This document shows positions 1 to 11,615 of a DNA stretch of 64,000 bases, piece after piece. Below the pieces are notes generated by a model. It searched no databases, was not told the DNA's origin, and worked only from the letters and a program-made list of their open reading frames with translations. Made by a program: the position numbers and the translations under genes. The stretch's first letter is position 1, and the number at the start of each line of letters is the position of its first letter. Source of the DNA: Todiramphus chloris collaris (taxonomy: Eukaryota > Chordata > Aves > Coraciiformes > Alcedinidae); the NCBI GenBank assembly GCA_025345505.1, contig JANVCC010000014.1, positions 402,559-466,558 on the forward strand. The letters are read 5' to 3'.

Positions 1-780
1 TATGTTCTATATAAGGGGGAAAGAAAAGGGAAGAAAAAAAAAAAAAAAAGACTGATAATATCCTTTATGCTTTCTTTATAAGAATCATAAGAAATCTACT
101 TTATGTGGTTTTTCACTTAATGGAGTTGGAAATATTAGGTATAGCTTGGATTCCAGTCACTATGTACCAGATTCAATCTGTGTGGCTTTTTGACTCTCTA
201 ACAAACACTGCAGTACAAGAATTTCATTCAGTTCTGTTTTACTGTTGTTCAGTTTATGACTAGGAAGATATTTTGCTATGTCTTTTAAACAAAAATAACC
301 TCAAGCACTTTGGAGCTGGTCAGTGTTCACATTGTGGGGATTCTTCAGCTGTGCTCTAATGTAGTAAAAATCTGGGTGCCTACAACAAACATTGATGTTT
401 GTTTTATGGTTTTGCTTTGGGATATTTTTATGGTGCTTCATAATGTCAACCCAAGTAGTGGTTCTTAAGTTACTATGACTTTCAAAATGTGTTAACATAT
501 AACTTGCTACACAAGATTGTTTCTGCCCTTAGTTTCTTCAGTCTGTGCATTTCTAGCATTTAGGGTTTCCTGTCTCCCCAGTCAGTCAAATTCAAATTAC
601 GCTTTTGCTGTGATTCCTGGTGACATGTTTCTAATGTAGATCTTCAGTTTGACATCTTAGCCACATAATAATAACAACAATCTTCTTCTGAATGGGGCCA
701 GTAATTACTAAATTTGGACTTGCATTCTCACTACTCAATTTAAAAAGAACACTTCATAAAAGAAATATTACTGACCAGGG
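1..780. other. Unique AT-rich sequence, no gene recognised
   Basis: Non-repetitive AT-rich sequence with a 16-base A run at 34-49. The only open frames are short (65 codons or fewer) and resemble nothing I know. The last five bases, CAGGG at 776-780, are the left target-site duplication of the LTR that follows. Confidence 0.6.
776..780. repeat. Left target-site duplication CAGGG
   Basis: Identical to 1552-1556 on the far side of the LTR. A 5-bp duplication is made by retroviral-type integrase. Confidence 0.75.
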
Positions 781-1551
781 TGTCATGGTTTAGGGTCAGG
801 GCGTCCACAAACTATAACAAATGCTCTCTGTTAAACTCCCTCCCCAAAGTGGAAGAGAAAGTGTATAAGGGAGAGAGACTTAGTGATTAGAAAAGGAAAC
901 TAGAACAGCTTTAAGGAAAATTAAAATAATCATAATAAAAATGGCATATATACAAATATATACAAAACCAGTATCGAACCCAACCCCACTGATGGTAATT
1001 ACATCACCATCACCACTGATGCTGCGGAGCAGGCACAGGGGGAGCTGTGTTCAGGATCTAGATTCTGGTACTGGATTCAGGAACACACTGATCGGGATCA
1101 AAGGCAGAATGGACAGAGTCCTCCTTGGATGCTCTGAGGAAGGAACTGGAAGAGGACCTGACCCAAGCCAAGCAAAGCTGGCAAAGTGGTCCAAGAGGGG
1201 TGAAGACCCACAGACCTTTCAAATCCCTCAGCTTTATACCAAATATCAGGTCTATGGGATGGAATCCCTCATTAGTCAGTTTGGGGTCACCTGTCCTGTC
1301 CGCTCCTCCCTGCAGGTGCAGCCTTTCACTTTCTGCACCCCCCAATGTGGTGCACAAGGTCCAGCAGTGGCCTTGGGCTGCACACCAATCCTTGGTGCTA
1401 ACTCTAAACATGGGGGGTTGTCACTGCTAGAAGCAGACACTGCCTGTGAGAACAGGCTGCTAACTTCAGACAGTGCAGTTAGTTAGAAGAACCAAGCTGA
1501 AAAGTAGAATCGCTGAACAGAATTAGGTCTGTTCTCACTCAAACTGGGACA
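781..1551 (-). mobile_element. Solo LTR of an avian endogenous retrovirus, 771 bp, with 5-bp TSD
   Basis: The element begins TGTCATGGTTT and ends CTGGGACA, so it has the TG...CA ends of an LTR. CAGGG lies immediately before it (776-780) and immediately after it (1552-1556), a perfect 5-bp target-site duplication that fixes both borders. No gag, pol or env sequence lies beside it, so it is a solo LTR left by LTR-LTR recombination. Orientation is inferred from a TATAAA box on the minus strand (plus positions 1233-1238), followed by GCTGAGGG, as in the TATA region of the other LTR family in this window. I see no clear poly(A) signal downstream. The 181-codon open frame at 941-1486 and the opposing 117-codon frame at 1058-1411 lie wholly inside the LTR, so I do not call them genes. 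The family name is not determined. Confidence 0.8.
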
Positions 1552-1556
1552 CAGGG
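1552..1556. repeat. Right target-site duplication CAGGG
   Basis: Second copy of the 5-bp duplication bordering the solo LTR; the first copy is at 776-780. Confidence 0.75.
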
Positions 1557-2607
1557 TCTTAATGCAGACCACTTATCTTTTCCTTTGAGATCTTAGTGTC
1601 TTTGGGACCTGAATGTAATCAGTCAATTTACCAGTACTGAGACTAGACACAATCAGCCACAGATTTAAATGACATAATGTTGCTCTCAAAGTGTGATCTC
1701 ACTTGGATACTTAAAACATGTGTTTGTTTATATTGTATAGCTTCCTGAACATTCATCATCATAGTAGTCCAGCCCTGCATGTCAGCAGTTTTGAAGTATT
1801 TGTTATTTTATTCACTGTGGACTCCTCTGTGCTCATCCTCCATTTTTTTTCAGTTGAAAGAATACTTGGAGCTTTCATTTAAAATTATTTTTATTTCCCC
1901 TACTGTATCTGCTGAAACTGGCAATACATTTGGTAGCCAGTGCTTTGTTTACTGCTATAAAAATGTCCCTGACATTACATGTCAAGGGGATTGGAGAATT
2001 TTTCTTATGAAAATTTTTTCTCCTTTCACAATATCAGAAAGATTTTTAATGAGTTTAGCCATTGATATGTTTTCCTCTGCTATGAACAAGAATGCTTTCC
2101 TGGATTGGTGCCTTAGGCATTTTTCAAATCATCTGCCAGGACTGTGTTTAGTACACTGTGATGTGATAGCTTTCCTAGCCTGAGCAATCCTTTCCTGCCT
2201 TGGAAAAAATTCCTCCGTTTCCAGCTTTTCTAAGCAGAGAGTCAACGTTTGGGTTCTTAACTCTCTGAATCTCTCACAGGAAAATTAATGTACTCCCCAG
2301 AATTTTTTCGCTTTGTTTTCATCAGGTTTTGTTATCATATTACCAATCAATCAATCCAATCGTTTTAACAAGCCTGCAGAATTTCTCTGAGATTTGTTTC
2401 CCACCAGTACAAAATAAAAAGCAGATTTAATGAAGAAAATGAGATAATTTTTATGTAAAAGAGAAAAAAAAACATCTAAAGTAAACCCTGTCAAAATGAG
2501 AGTCTGCCCAACTGTAAATGAACTGATACAGCTATATCTATAAAAGGTACAGCTGCTCATAAAAGGCTGACTGCTCATAGTTTGGATGGGCATACTTTTC
2601 AATGGGT
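1557..2607. other. Unique sequence, no gene recognised
   Basis: AT-rich sequence between the solo LTR and the first CR1. A 134-codon open frame at 1779-2183 has no recognisable domain and no splice-site or codon-use support; I treat it as chance. Confidence 0.55.
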
Positions 2608-3678
2608 AAAAAACTGTTTGGAAGGCTGGGCCAAATGAGTGGTGGTGAATGGAGTTAAGTCCAGTTAGTGGTCAGTCACAAGTGGTGGTCACCAGGGATC
2701 AGTATTGAGGCCAGTTCTGTTTAATATATTTATCAGTGATCTGGATGAGGGGATTGATGGCACCCTCAGTAAGTTTGCTGATGACAAGAAGCTGGGAGGA
2801 AGTGTAGATATGCTTGAGGGTAGGATGGCTCTTCAGAGTGACCTGGGCAGGATGGATTTATGGGACAAGGTACACGGTTGGATTGATGGGCCAATGAGGT
2901 TCAACAAGGCCAAGTGCCAGATCCTGCATTTGGGTCACAACAACCCTATGCAATGTGTCTACAGGCTTGGGGACAAGTGGCTGGAAAGCTGCTCAATGGA
3001 AAAGGACCTGGGTGTCAACAGCCAGCTACATGAGCTAGCAGTGTGCCCAGGTGACCAATAAGGACAACAGCATCCTGGTTTGTATGACAAATAGTGTGAC
3101 TAGCAGGACTGGGGAAGTTATTATGCCCCTGTACTCAGCACTTGTGAGGCCAGATCTTGAATACTGTGTTCAGTTTTGGGCCTCTCATTACAAGAAAATC
3201 ATTGAGGAGCTGAATCTTGTCCAAAGGGCAACAAAGCTAGTGAATGTTCTAGAGCACAAGTGTTATGAGGAGCTGTTGAGGGAACTGGGGTTGTTTGGAC
3301 TGGGGAAAAAGAAGCTCAGAGGAAACCTTCTTGCTCTTGACAACTCCCTGAAAGGAGGTGTTGGTGAGGTGGGGTTCATCTTGTTATCCCAAGTAACAAG
3401 TGATAGGAGAAGAGGAAATGGTTTCAGCTTGTTCCAGAGGAGGTTTGGGTTGGACATTAGGAAAACCTTTTTCACTGAAAGGGTTATTGAACAGTGGAAC
3501 AGGCTGCCCAGTGAAGTGATGGAATTCACCATCCCTGAAGGTATTTAAAAGACATGTAGACATGGTGCTTAGGGACATGGTTTAGTGTTGGGTTTGGCAG
3601 CATTAGGTTAATGGTTGGACTCAATGATCTTAAAGGTCTTTTCCAATCTAAGCACTTCTATGAATCTATGATTCTATA
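2608..3678 (+). mobile_element. CR1: CR1 LINE, 5'-truncated, covers RT through 3' tail
   Basis: A plus-strand chicken-repeat-1 non-LTR retrotransposon. It starts inside the reverse-transcriptase domain (DNA for the segment before the LGPVLFN block) and continues through the ORF2 C-terminus to the 3' tail, which ends near 3678 in TCTATGATTCTATAA, a decayed form of the ATTCTATG tail. The 5' end, endonuclease and ORF1 are absent, as is usual for CR1 copies truncated during target-primed reverse transcription. Protein homology switches frame near 3050, so the copy is dead. No flanking duplication is visible, as is normal for CR1. Confidence 0.93.
2705..3548 (+). pseudogene. CR1 ORF2 remnant: RT palm to C-terminus, frameshifted
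   Basis: The first piece (2705-3061) reads [13 protein letters not shown] and then the RT catalytic box FADD (residues 24-27 from the Met at 2705). FADD is the CR1 version of the YxDD metal-binding motif, and both aspartates are kept. Homology then moves to another frame (about 3051-3548), with the thumb and C-terminal blocks, including [27 protein letters not shown] and a cluster of basic residues. The join at about 3050 is a frameshift. The endonuclease domain and the N-terminal RT blocks are missing. In life, ORF2 nicks the target DNA and primes reverse transcription there; this copy cannot encode a working protein. Confidence 0.9.
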
Positions 3679-6600
3679 AAGGCAAACTTTCTCAAAACTG
3701 CAAACTAGATCTATTGAAAAATTTAGCACATAGTCTTGACTCATATTTTACATTATTTCAGGGACTATACTGCAGTTGGGAAGATGAAGAATTTGATACC
3801 AAAATCTGTATCTGTTTTAGGTTTGAGAAACTAGTTTCCCTTAGCTGACTGAAATGTTGTCCAGAGAAAACTCAACATGCAATGCTGTGCAGTTACAGTT
3901 TGTCTCAATCCTAGTCCCAAATTAAAGTCTAAAGTGCTTGCTGTGACAACAAATACTCAATGAGGTTTACACAAATATTAAGAAAGATGGACAGACACCA
4001 TAATCTTGCATCCATATTCCCTTCTATCCCTCTCATCCTTCTAGTCCCCAACCAAAATGTCTGCAATTAATACTTTCATAGAGGGACTTCACCATCTCAC
4101 AAATACGATGCTTGGTTCAGTTGCCCTCTCCTCCAAAAAAGGATTAAAGAAGTGCTCTAATTCATGTCTTCTCGGGAAAGATGACTTCCTGTATCCCTCT
4201 TATAGATACTCTACTTAAATAAAGAAAATTAGATATTTATGGAATCACAGACAGAGCAGGTCCAAGCACTATATCCCATAACCTGTACTACTCTCTGCTT
4301 TCAAGTGGATTTTCCTCCTGTTGTCCTATGGGGAGATTGTTTTAGTATCTCACTCATCTGATGATTAAGTGGCTCCTAACATCTATTCTAATGCATTTTC
4401 TTCATCAGTTTATACATAATTTTCTCTTTCCAAGATTATCCTTGACAACATTTTTTTTTAGAAATTATTAAAAAATGTAAATTGGTTCATTTCCAAATCT
4501 TTGCTCTGAAAGATCTTAGGCTTTCAAAGGGCCTGCTTTTTCTATTTTCTTCTCTTGAACTTTTAGTTCCCTAAAAGGAAGCTTTCCATCCTGAAAAGTT
4601 TGGGGTTTTGTGCCTCAGTTTAATAAGATCCTCTCTTTTTCCTGAATTATTTTTTTCCTTTAGCTTTTAACCCAATTCTGTCAAGAACTCTTCCCTACAA
4701 AAGTTTTCCTATTATTCAAATATAAGCTCAAATAGGACAGTTTGGATATCTGTTCTTTTTTAAGTCACTGGTACAGAAGCTATGAGCTATCCTGTATAGT
4801 TCCCTGATTTTTACATTCTCATTGATTCTGTTAATTAGTTATCACAGTTTACCAAGGCTTAATTTTTTTTTAAAAACATGGAATGATAAATTATTTATAC
4901 TAAATTATTTTAAATATTAAAAGTTAAATATTTAAATATTGATTATAGAATCTTAGATACTTTTTCATTTGGAGGGAGTTGAGTTGTTTTGTTTAATTAA
5001 TTCTGTTTTTCTCTCTGTTTAAACTCAATTGGCTTGCTAGGGACCCATCCAAAATTACTTTGTAGATACAGTTGTCTTCACTATGTTCCAACACATCTTA
5101 AATAGCTTCATTTTTTCCCAGCTGTATAACTGATGAAGATGTTTATTATTTCCTTCAAAATCATCCTACCATTACAAGTATCATTTGCTTCTGAGATATT
5201 AGTGTTTTCCATACTTGCATAATTCTCCAATAATAGTGGGCAATCACGTCAACTTCCAGCCCAGGGGAGGTAAAACAAATTCCCATATCAAGCTTTGATT
5301 TTACTCATATTTCAGACAATTAGTTCAGTTTTCGTGATATCTCCTAATATCCCTATTTGAGACTGTCATGACATAAATGCTGATTTTCACACTTTTTATC
5401 TTTTTTGAGAAGTTCTTGGGATTTATGTTCAATAAAGACTGAACATACAATGACTGTTAATTTTACTGGGTTTGGTTTTATATCCTGAAGTATCTAAGAC
5501 AGTTTCTACTCTTTTATTCCTCTATAAATACCACTTCATCAAAATCCCTGACAATTTTTCTTTAAAAGGAGATAAGCCCCATAAAATAAGTAATCTCCTG
5601 GCTTTGGCATAAATTTAATATCCTTTTTCTCTTGTACATCTTCCTTCTAGATGTAGATCATGCTTTCTCTTGGTCTTGCTCAAGATATCCTAAATATCAG
5701 TCTCTCCCTTGGGCTCCAGTCTTTAGTGTCTTCATGCCACAGCTTTTCCTCCTTTATTAGGGCAATAGATTCCTTCTTTTTCTGCTTTACCTCTGCATCT
5801 TCCATTTCCTTTCTGTATCCTCCAGTGTACCATATCTTTTCTGCCACTGAGTTCTCCATCATGAGTTCCTGTGCCCAGATGGTCCCATGCTTACATATGT
5901 CAGTGTGCTTGTTCAAATAACATAACCTCCTGCTCATCCCATTCATGAGATGCTTGCAAATCATCCTGTCTCTTTATTCTTCAGAATTTCTTACTGCTGC
6001 TCTTAGTTTTCACACTTGAAAGAGTGGGGAAAAGACATATAAGATGATGTTTCCTGCTCTCAGAATACTGGCAGTTTGGTTATTTGAGACTTTACCTTTG
6101 GGTAGTCCTGCTGTCTGAATAGCTTTGGAATTAATTACAGAGCAGCAGTGAAACTGGAAGGCTTCCCTCATGTGCTGAGCTGCAGGATCTCTGTCCTCTA
6201 GGTAACATACAGCCCCCAAGCAGATGTCCAACTAATAAACTGCTTACAAAATTCATGCCTTGTAAACTGGATCATACAAAACATCTGTGCATGAACAATT
6301 CATTTACCACCAAAATAACAACAAACACTGTCATCTTTCCCCTTCAAAAGCAGATATTACATAAACTTTTATTATTTTCTCTTCTCTGTGTACAGGATAA
6401 AAGTACCTATGAATATTGCTTTAGCAAATATTTTACAGATTGATACTTGAACTGGACAACAGTACTTCCATCTTGCCTTCCTTTTTCCTTGTAGTAAATG
6501 TCCTAACTTCTATGTTAACATCATATATGCACATACTTTCTCTGGGACCTAACGATTACATGACCAGCCATTGATTAGATGAGTGAGTTTGGGTCACACA

Positions 6601-9600
6601 GCATGGTCACAGGGCACAGAACTCTGGTCCAAGGCAAGGATGTCCACGAGGTTTGGATTTGTTCAGGCTAACTTTGCACTCAGAAGCTTTGAGCTATATC
6701 AGTGACCATCTGGTTGTGGACACCCAGAGCCAAGTTGGGACAAAAGCACACAGCCAGCCTGAGCTCTGTATCATGCACACTATCTAATTTGACAGGACAG
6801 AAATGTTGGCATGTGCTTACAGCTTGATCTGGATCACGTTCGTATCCATGGGTGATGCAGGGGGGGCACAAACTGGGAAGCCCAAGCATATTCATGCAAA
6901 GAGAAACAGCTTCAATGGGAGGGAAGGGCAATATTTTCCTTACCCCTCAAACATATTGGCTGGTTTCAATAATCTTCCCACTGTGGTTTGGCACATCACA
7001 TTTTTCTCTCTTAGCGCTTGTGGGAACCAGGAGATGCTGTCTCCCAAGAAACAAGACAGCAGCAATCAGCAGCTGGAAACAGCTGGCTCTCACAAGCATC
7101 TCTCAGTTCTCTACCAGCTGCTGGCTCTGCTGAATATCATTGAAAAGTTGCTCTGTCTTTGGCCCCAGTGCCTTCATTGTTGGCCCTGCTATATTTGAGA
7201 GTTAGTGTGCTTACTCAGAACAAGAAATACAATGGTCGAAACACAATGTGGGAGAACTGGACCAAGTATTTCATACCTTCCTCCATGTGTTTTGTAAGGA
7301 GGGACAAAAAGTTATATGTCTCCAGTGCTTAAGCCACTAACTGCAAATGATGGTTCAAGATGAATCCCAGGGGCAGGCAACATAGAGTCAAACAACCAAG
7401 TTTCATATTCAGAATGATACTTAGCCCAGCTGTCTTCATAAGCATCTGTTGGTTACTTCAGGAAAATTATCTTACTGCCTTTGGCAGTTCCTTAAATTTC
7501 TGTATTATACAGACTTCCTAGTCACCTCATACAGGGCTTTAAGTCTGCTGTTCAGGATAAAAACACTTTTGCCTGGAGACTTGCATGTCTAAAGTAGTAA
7601 TACAAAGAAAAGTGAACTTGTCTGCACTTGTTTATGCATCTCAGAATTATTTGACTTGCTTGGCTACTCAGCAATCCTCAGAAATCATTGATGGATTACA
7701 ATGAAATAAAACACTTTTCCCACAGCATTGTTTTGCATGTTTTCCTGTCATAGAAACCTTGTTTTGCTTTGCGTCACAGAAAAGTAAATATCTCTCTGTT
7801 TTTATAATTTGAACCTTTCAGACAAAATGTTTTACAGATTTCAGTGTCCAGCGTATATTGGACCAGTTTCTTACTGCACGTGTATCCTTTCTGCTAGGTG
7901 TATTTTATTAGCACCTCACATATTTGAATGTTATAAGTTACCTTGAATATCATACAGTGATTACACAGTTTCATTTGACATGAGTAACAGGTTTGGTACG
8001 TACAGTAAATCAGGCAATTCCCTGCTTCCCTCACTAATGAAGTCATACCATATTCTGACCTTCACCAATGGAGTGGTTGTCATATAATGACCCATCCTGC
8101 TTGCCAGCACTTCTATAGGGACATCAGTTGGTGGATTTCAACCAGTAATATTTTAGGGCCAGATGAGCCACCCAGAGCAGAAGTTTTACCCAAGCTTAAA
8201 ACAAACCTCTTCCCTCCTTCCAACCCCCAGCCAAGAGCAGTAGAGAAACACATTGTCAGTTTGGAATTAGACAAGAGACAGACAGACAGAAAGGCCTCTC
8301 AGAGGCAATCCCACCAAAATTTTGATGAACACCTCCTGGGTCTTGTAGAGTTTAATTTCCTTCCTTTCATGTGGAAGCACATTTTGTTTTAACATTTGAA
8401 TAAATATTCACCAACTTTATACATTCTTTTCTTCAAAACCATTCTAGATTCATATGTGATTATTTCCTTTTTTTACATCCATGATCTGCTAAAGATTTGA
8501 AAACTTTATATGATGCAAGTCAAATTCTGGTCTCAGTTGTGCACATGCAATCCTGATACTCAGAAATATTACCTCGTTTTCTTTCTGTATGTCAGGTACT
8601 AATATTTTATGACATATTGACTAATTCTGTAAGACGGATGGAAAAAAGCAATTAAACAATATGGCTCTGAAATACAGAATAGAGACTTTTTTGTTTGGGT
8701 TTTTGTTTTATATAGGAATGAACAGCTAATTGAACTGACACGGTGCAAAGCTTGAGCGTGTGGCATGCCAATCAAGTTAGCTCAACTGACCTTGCCCTTT
8801 TGCATGCTGCAATGAATTCCAAAATGAAGCTATGGTTCAAGGCAGTAGATCAAATCCTTATCCAGGCTCCCTGTGGGACTTAAGTTGGATTGAACCCAAG
8901 GCAATTCTCCAGCTGTGCCTCCCAGCTCCCATCAGACAGGAAATTCAGAAATCTCAGTTAATCTAGCCTAGCCACAAAACTTTCATAGCTGTATATTAAA
9001 AGCTTTCTCTTTGCAAAGAGATCTACTTCATTAATGAAACGAGATTGGTTAATCTTATATGAAAAATTTTCCTGTTGTTTATCAAGTGTCTTTCTTTTCC
9101 GCAGAGCTGTAGAGTAAACCTATGAACACAGGCTCTCCTTGAAGTTGTACTATGTAGGTAAAGAAAAACTTTTGTAATATGTTTAAGGCAGATTACTCTT
9201 TTCTTCGGCTTGTCACATCTTTTCATGTAAGCAGAAGAGGGAACTTCTGTAATTCTGTGCATAATGGCTAAGAAAACCTTTCTCTTGTTCAGAAATTGGC
9301 TGGGCCCATACCTAAGTATTGCCATCTGTAGGAAGCAATATCAACCACAACAGTGCCAGCCAGAGACAATACAATGATGTCTGAGGCAGGGTGTTTTTTG
9401 ACAGATGGACCATGAAAAGAAGAGGCAGTGAATTAAACACAGTGGGAGAGGCTGTTCTAGCAGTAATCAGGCTTGGCAGAAAGCATGGATATCTTTCAAA
9501 GAAACTTAACTTGTGGTAGGATTCGGCAGAAAAAAAAAAAAGACATCTGGATACTACAGAAAGAAACATTCGAAGCAGACTTTACAGTCCTTGGAAGTTT

Positions 9601-11506
9601 CTTTGTCACAAGATTCCAAGGACACAGTCCTATTCCTATTTTCAAATGAACAACAGCCCTTCCACCTTAGACAAGCTGTGGAGAATGCACCTCACCACTT
9701 ACAGCAGCTACCTACTGGACAATTGCCACAGAGCAAATGTTGCTTTATATGTGTAGCAGTGAAACACTGAATGGTTCCAAATAGGTTTTATATACTCAAA
9801 ATATATTACATTGATGCATCTTCCTTCATTATTAAAGATATAATCACTCTGTTTACATCTGTTCTGCATTTCCACCTCTGTTTTCATGACTTAGTAACTC
9901 TGTCTCAAAAAAAATTACCACAGCCTCAGTTTTAGCAAATAAAGTCTCAACAGAAGTAAACACTGCAACATGAACTTTAAATTATCATGATGTTTATCTT
10001 ACATTATTTGTATGAAGTATTTCTTGCGTCTTCTTTTCCTAAAGAAGCAACTTTCAGAGTAAGTCAGAATTTTAAAATGTGAGCTTTACTTTTACAAAGT
10101 AAAAGATGTAAAGATGATGTAAAGATGTAAATATGTAAAAAATATGAGCTCTTCTCACTTAGCGTTGCAACCTCCTTCTATATATTACTGTATTTATTCT
10201 GTACCTGACTATCTGAACAGAGTTTTCTCCTGTTCCAAAGTTCAATTGTGTTAAGAATCAGTCACTTGCAATAGCAGTGATAAGACACCAAAACACATAT
10301 TAGTGCATGTAGATTTGGATTTATATACACATTTTTCCCTCATTTCTATGATTCCTTCTGTTGCCCTAATTATCATCAAACTGTCTATATTACAGCATTA
10401 CTATGGATATCATGGCCATGTCTCCATGGCCCCTTACCCCTTGAATTACTATCTGCAAGAAAAAAAAAAAAATTTAAAAAGTGCATTTCACAAGTCAGAC
10501 CAGTAAATGTTTCATGAAACTTGGGGTTTAGGCATCATAGCAATTACTTTTTGAATCATGCCTTATCTTCAAACACAGATCTCATCTTCCCACATAACCC
10601 AGGAAGATACCTGTATACTGTTCAAAATAAATCTTGCCAAATGAAGAAATAAATTACAGGGAAATATTTCCAATGTCTTGCAAATTATAGGGAATGACTG
10701 TCTGATGCAAACATTGAACAGTGAGTCTTAGCTGATGTTAGGCCGCCTGGTAGGTTTATGTCTCTTGACAATAATCTTGTGTCTGTTTCTTGTCTCCAGT
10801 TTTATTCCCACTTGCCTTTATTTTTTTTTTTTGTGGAGTACTTCAAGAGCCATATCAGTGACCACTTAGAAAGCAAGATAGTCTTTAATCACACCTAAAG
10901 AAGGGAAGTTCCCCTCTTACTGGAAACAGATGTTTTGCTCTTTTCCTGGGTCTTAACCAGGAGGTTGACTTTTATGAAAAGGAGCACTGATGTCCAGAAA
11001 TGTCAACACATTAAAAAAAAGGACTTTTTTTTCAGCTTTTCCAGAATTTTTATAACATATACCAATGGTATGGCAGATTATATTTTATCTTCAAAGTTGT
11101 GAGTTTTTTTCTCCAGAAATACAGATTTCTCAGACATGTGAGGAACATGGTCAAACACACTGAGACACAGAATAGAGGTAGACCTATTTTCCTGGCCAGA
11201 CTACTTGAATTTTTGGCTTCACTGGGTTCTTCATCAGGAAAAAAAAAAAAGAAAAAAATCTGTTTTCTCAGGAATGAAGGGAGCCATAAATCAGATATTA
11301 AAAGCAAGAAAAAAAGAGAACAAACATTGAAACAGAAAACACTTCAAAAGGGAGAGTGAAGAGGAAAGCCTCCTCCCCATGCCAGATGAATAGTTTGAAA
11401 TGAAAAATCCTGGTTTTAATAGAATATTTACAAATCAGTGATCCTTAATTTAAGTTCCTCATAAAATCCCAATTTTGGCCCTGAATCCAAATCTCTCTTC
11501 TCTCGT
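3679..11506. other. Repeat-poor unique block, no gene recognised
   Basis: About 7.8 kb of AT-rich sequence in which I recognise no transposon, RNA gene or coding exon. Open frames at 5660-5920, 6803-7198 (131 codons), 8087-8392 and 11050-11359 lack recognisable domains. Small features include AT-rich stretches near 4900-4950 and a short hairpin plus GATGTAAA repeats near 10089-10137. Confidence 0.5.
10089..10137. repeat. Short hairpin followed by degenerate GATGTAAA repeats
   Basis: CTTTTAC (10089-10095) and GTAAAAG (10099-10105) can pair over a 3-base loop. The following 30 bases carry several copies of GATGTAAA with spacing changes. This is a minor low-complexity feature with no known function. 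Confidence 0.5.
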
Positions 11507-11615
11507 CTTCCCTTCCCTTCCCTTCCCTTCCCTTCCCTTCCCTTCCCTTCCCTNNNNNNNNNNCTTCCCTTCCCTTCCCTTCCCTTCCCTTCCCTTCCCT
11601 TCCCTTCCCTTCCCT
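11507..11615. repeat. (CTTCC)n pentanucleotide microsatellite with an assembly gap
   Basis: An almost pure TTCCC/CTTCC array flanks both sides of ten consecutive Ns (11554-11563). The exact count of ten suggests a fixed-size placeholder rather than a measured gap, so the true array length is unknown. The C/T-only strand bias gives a purine strand opposite and potential for triplex structure. Confidence 0.95.
11554..11563. other. Assembly gap of 10 N
   Basis: Ten Ns inside the CTTCC array. The sequence on both sides is the same repeat, so reads probably could not be placed across it. Confidence 0.97.

Noticed and set aside
941-1486. 181-codon open frame on +, the longest Met-initiated frame in the first 10 kb
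   Set aside because: It lies entirely inside the solo LTR (781-1551), has an opposing open frame over the same bases and shows no domain.
1779-2183. 134-codon open frame on +
   Set aside because: No recognisable protein; composition follows the AT-rich background.
6803-7198. 131-codon open frame on +, with a second frame open at 6852-7133
   Set aside because: Overlapping open frames with no domain; treated as chance.
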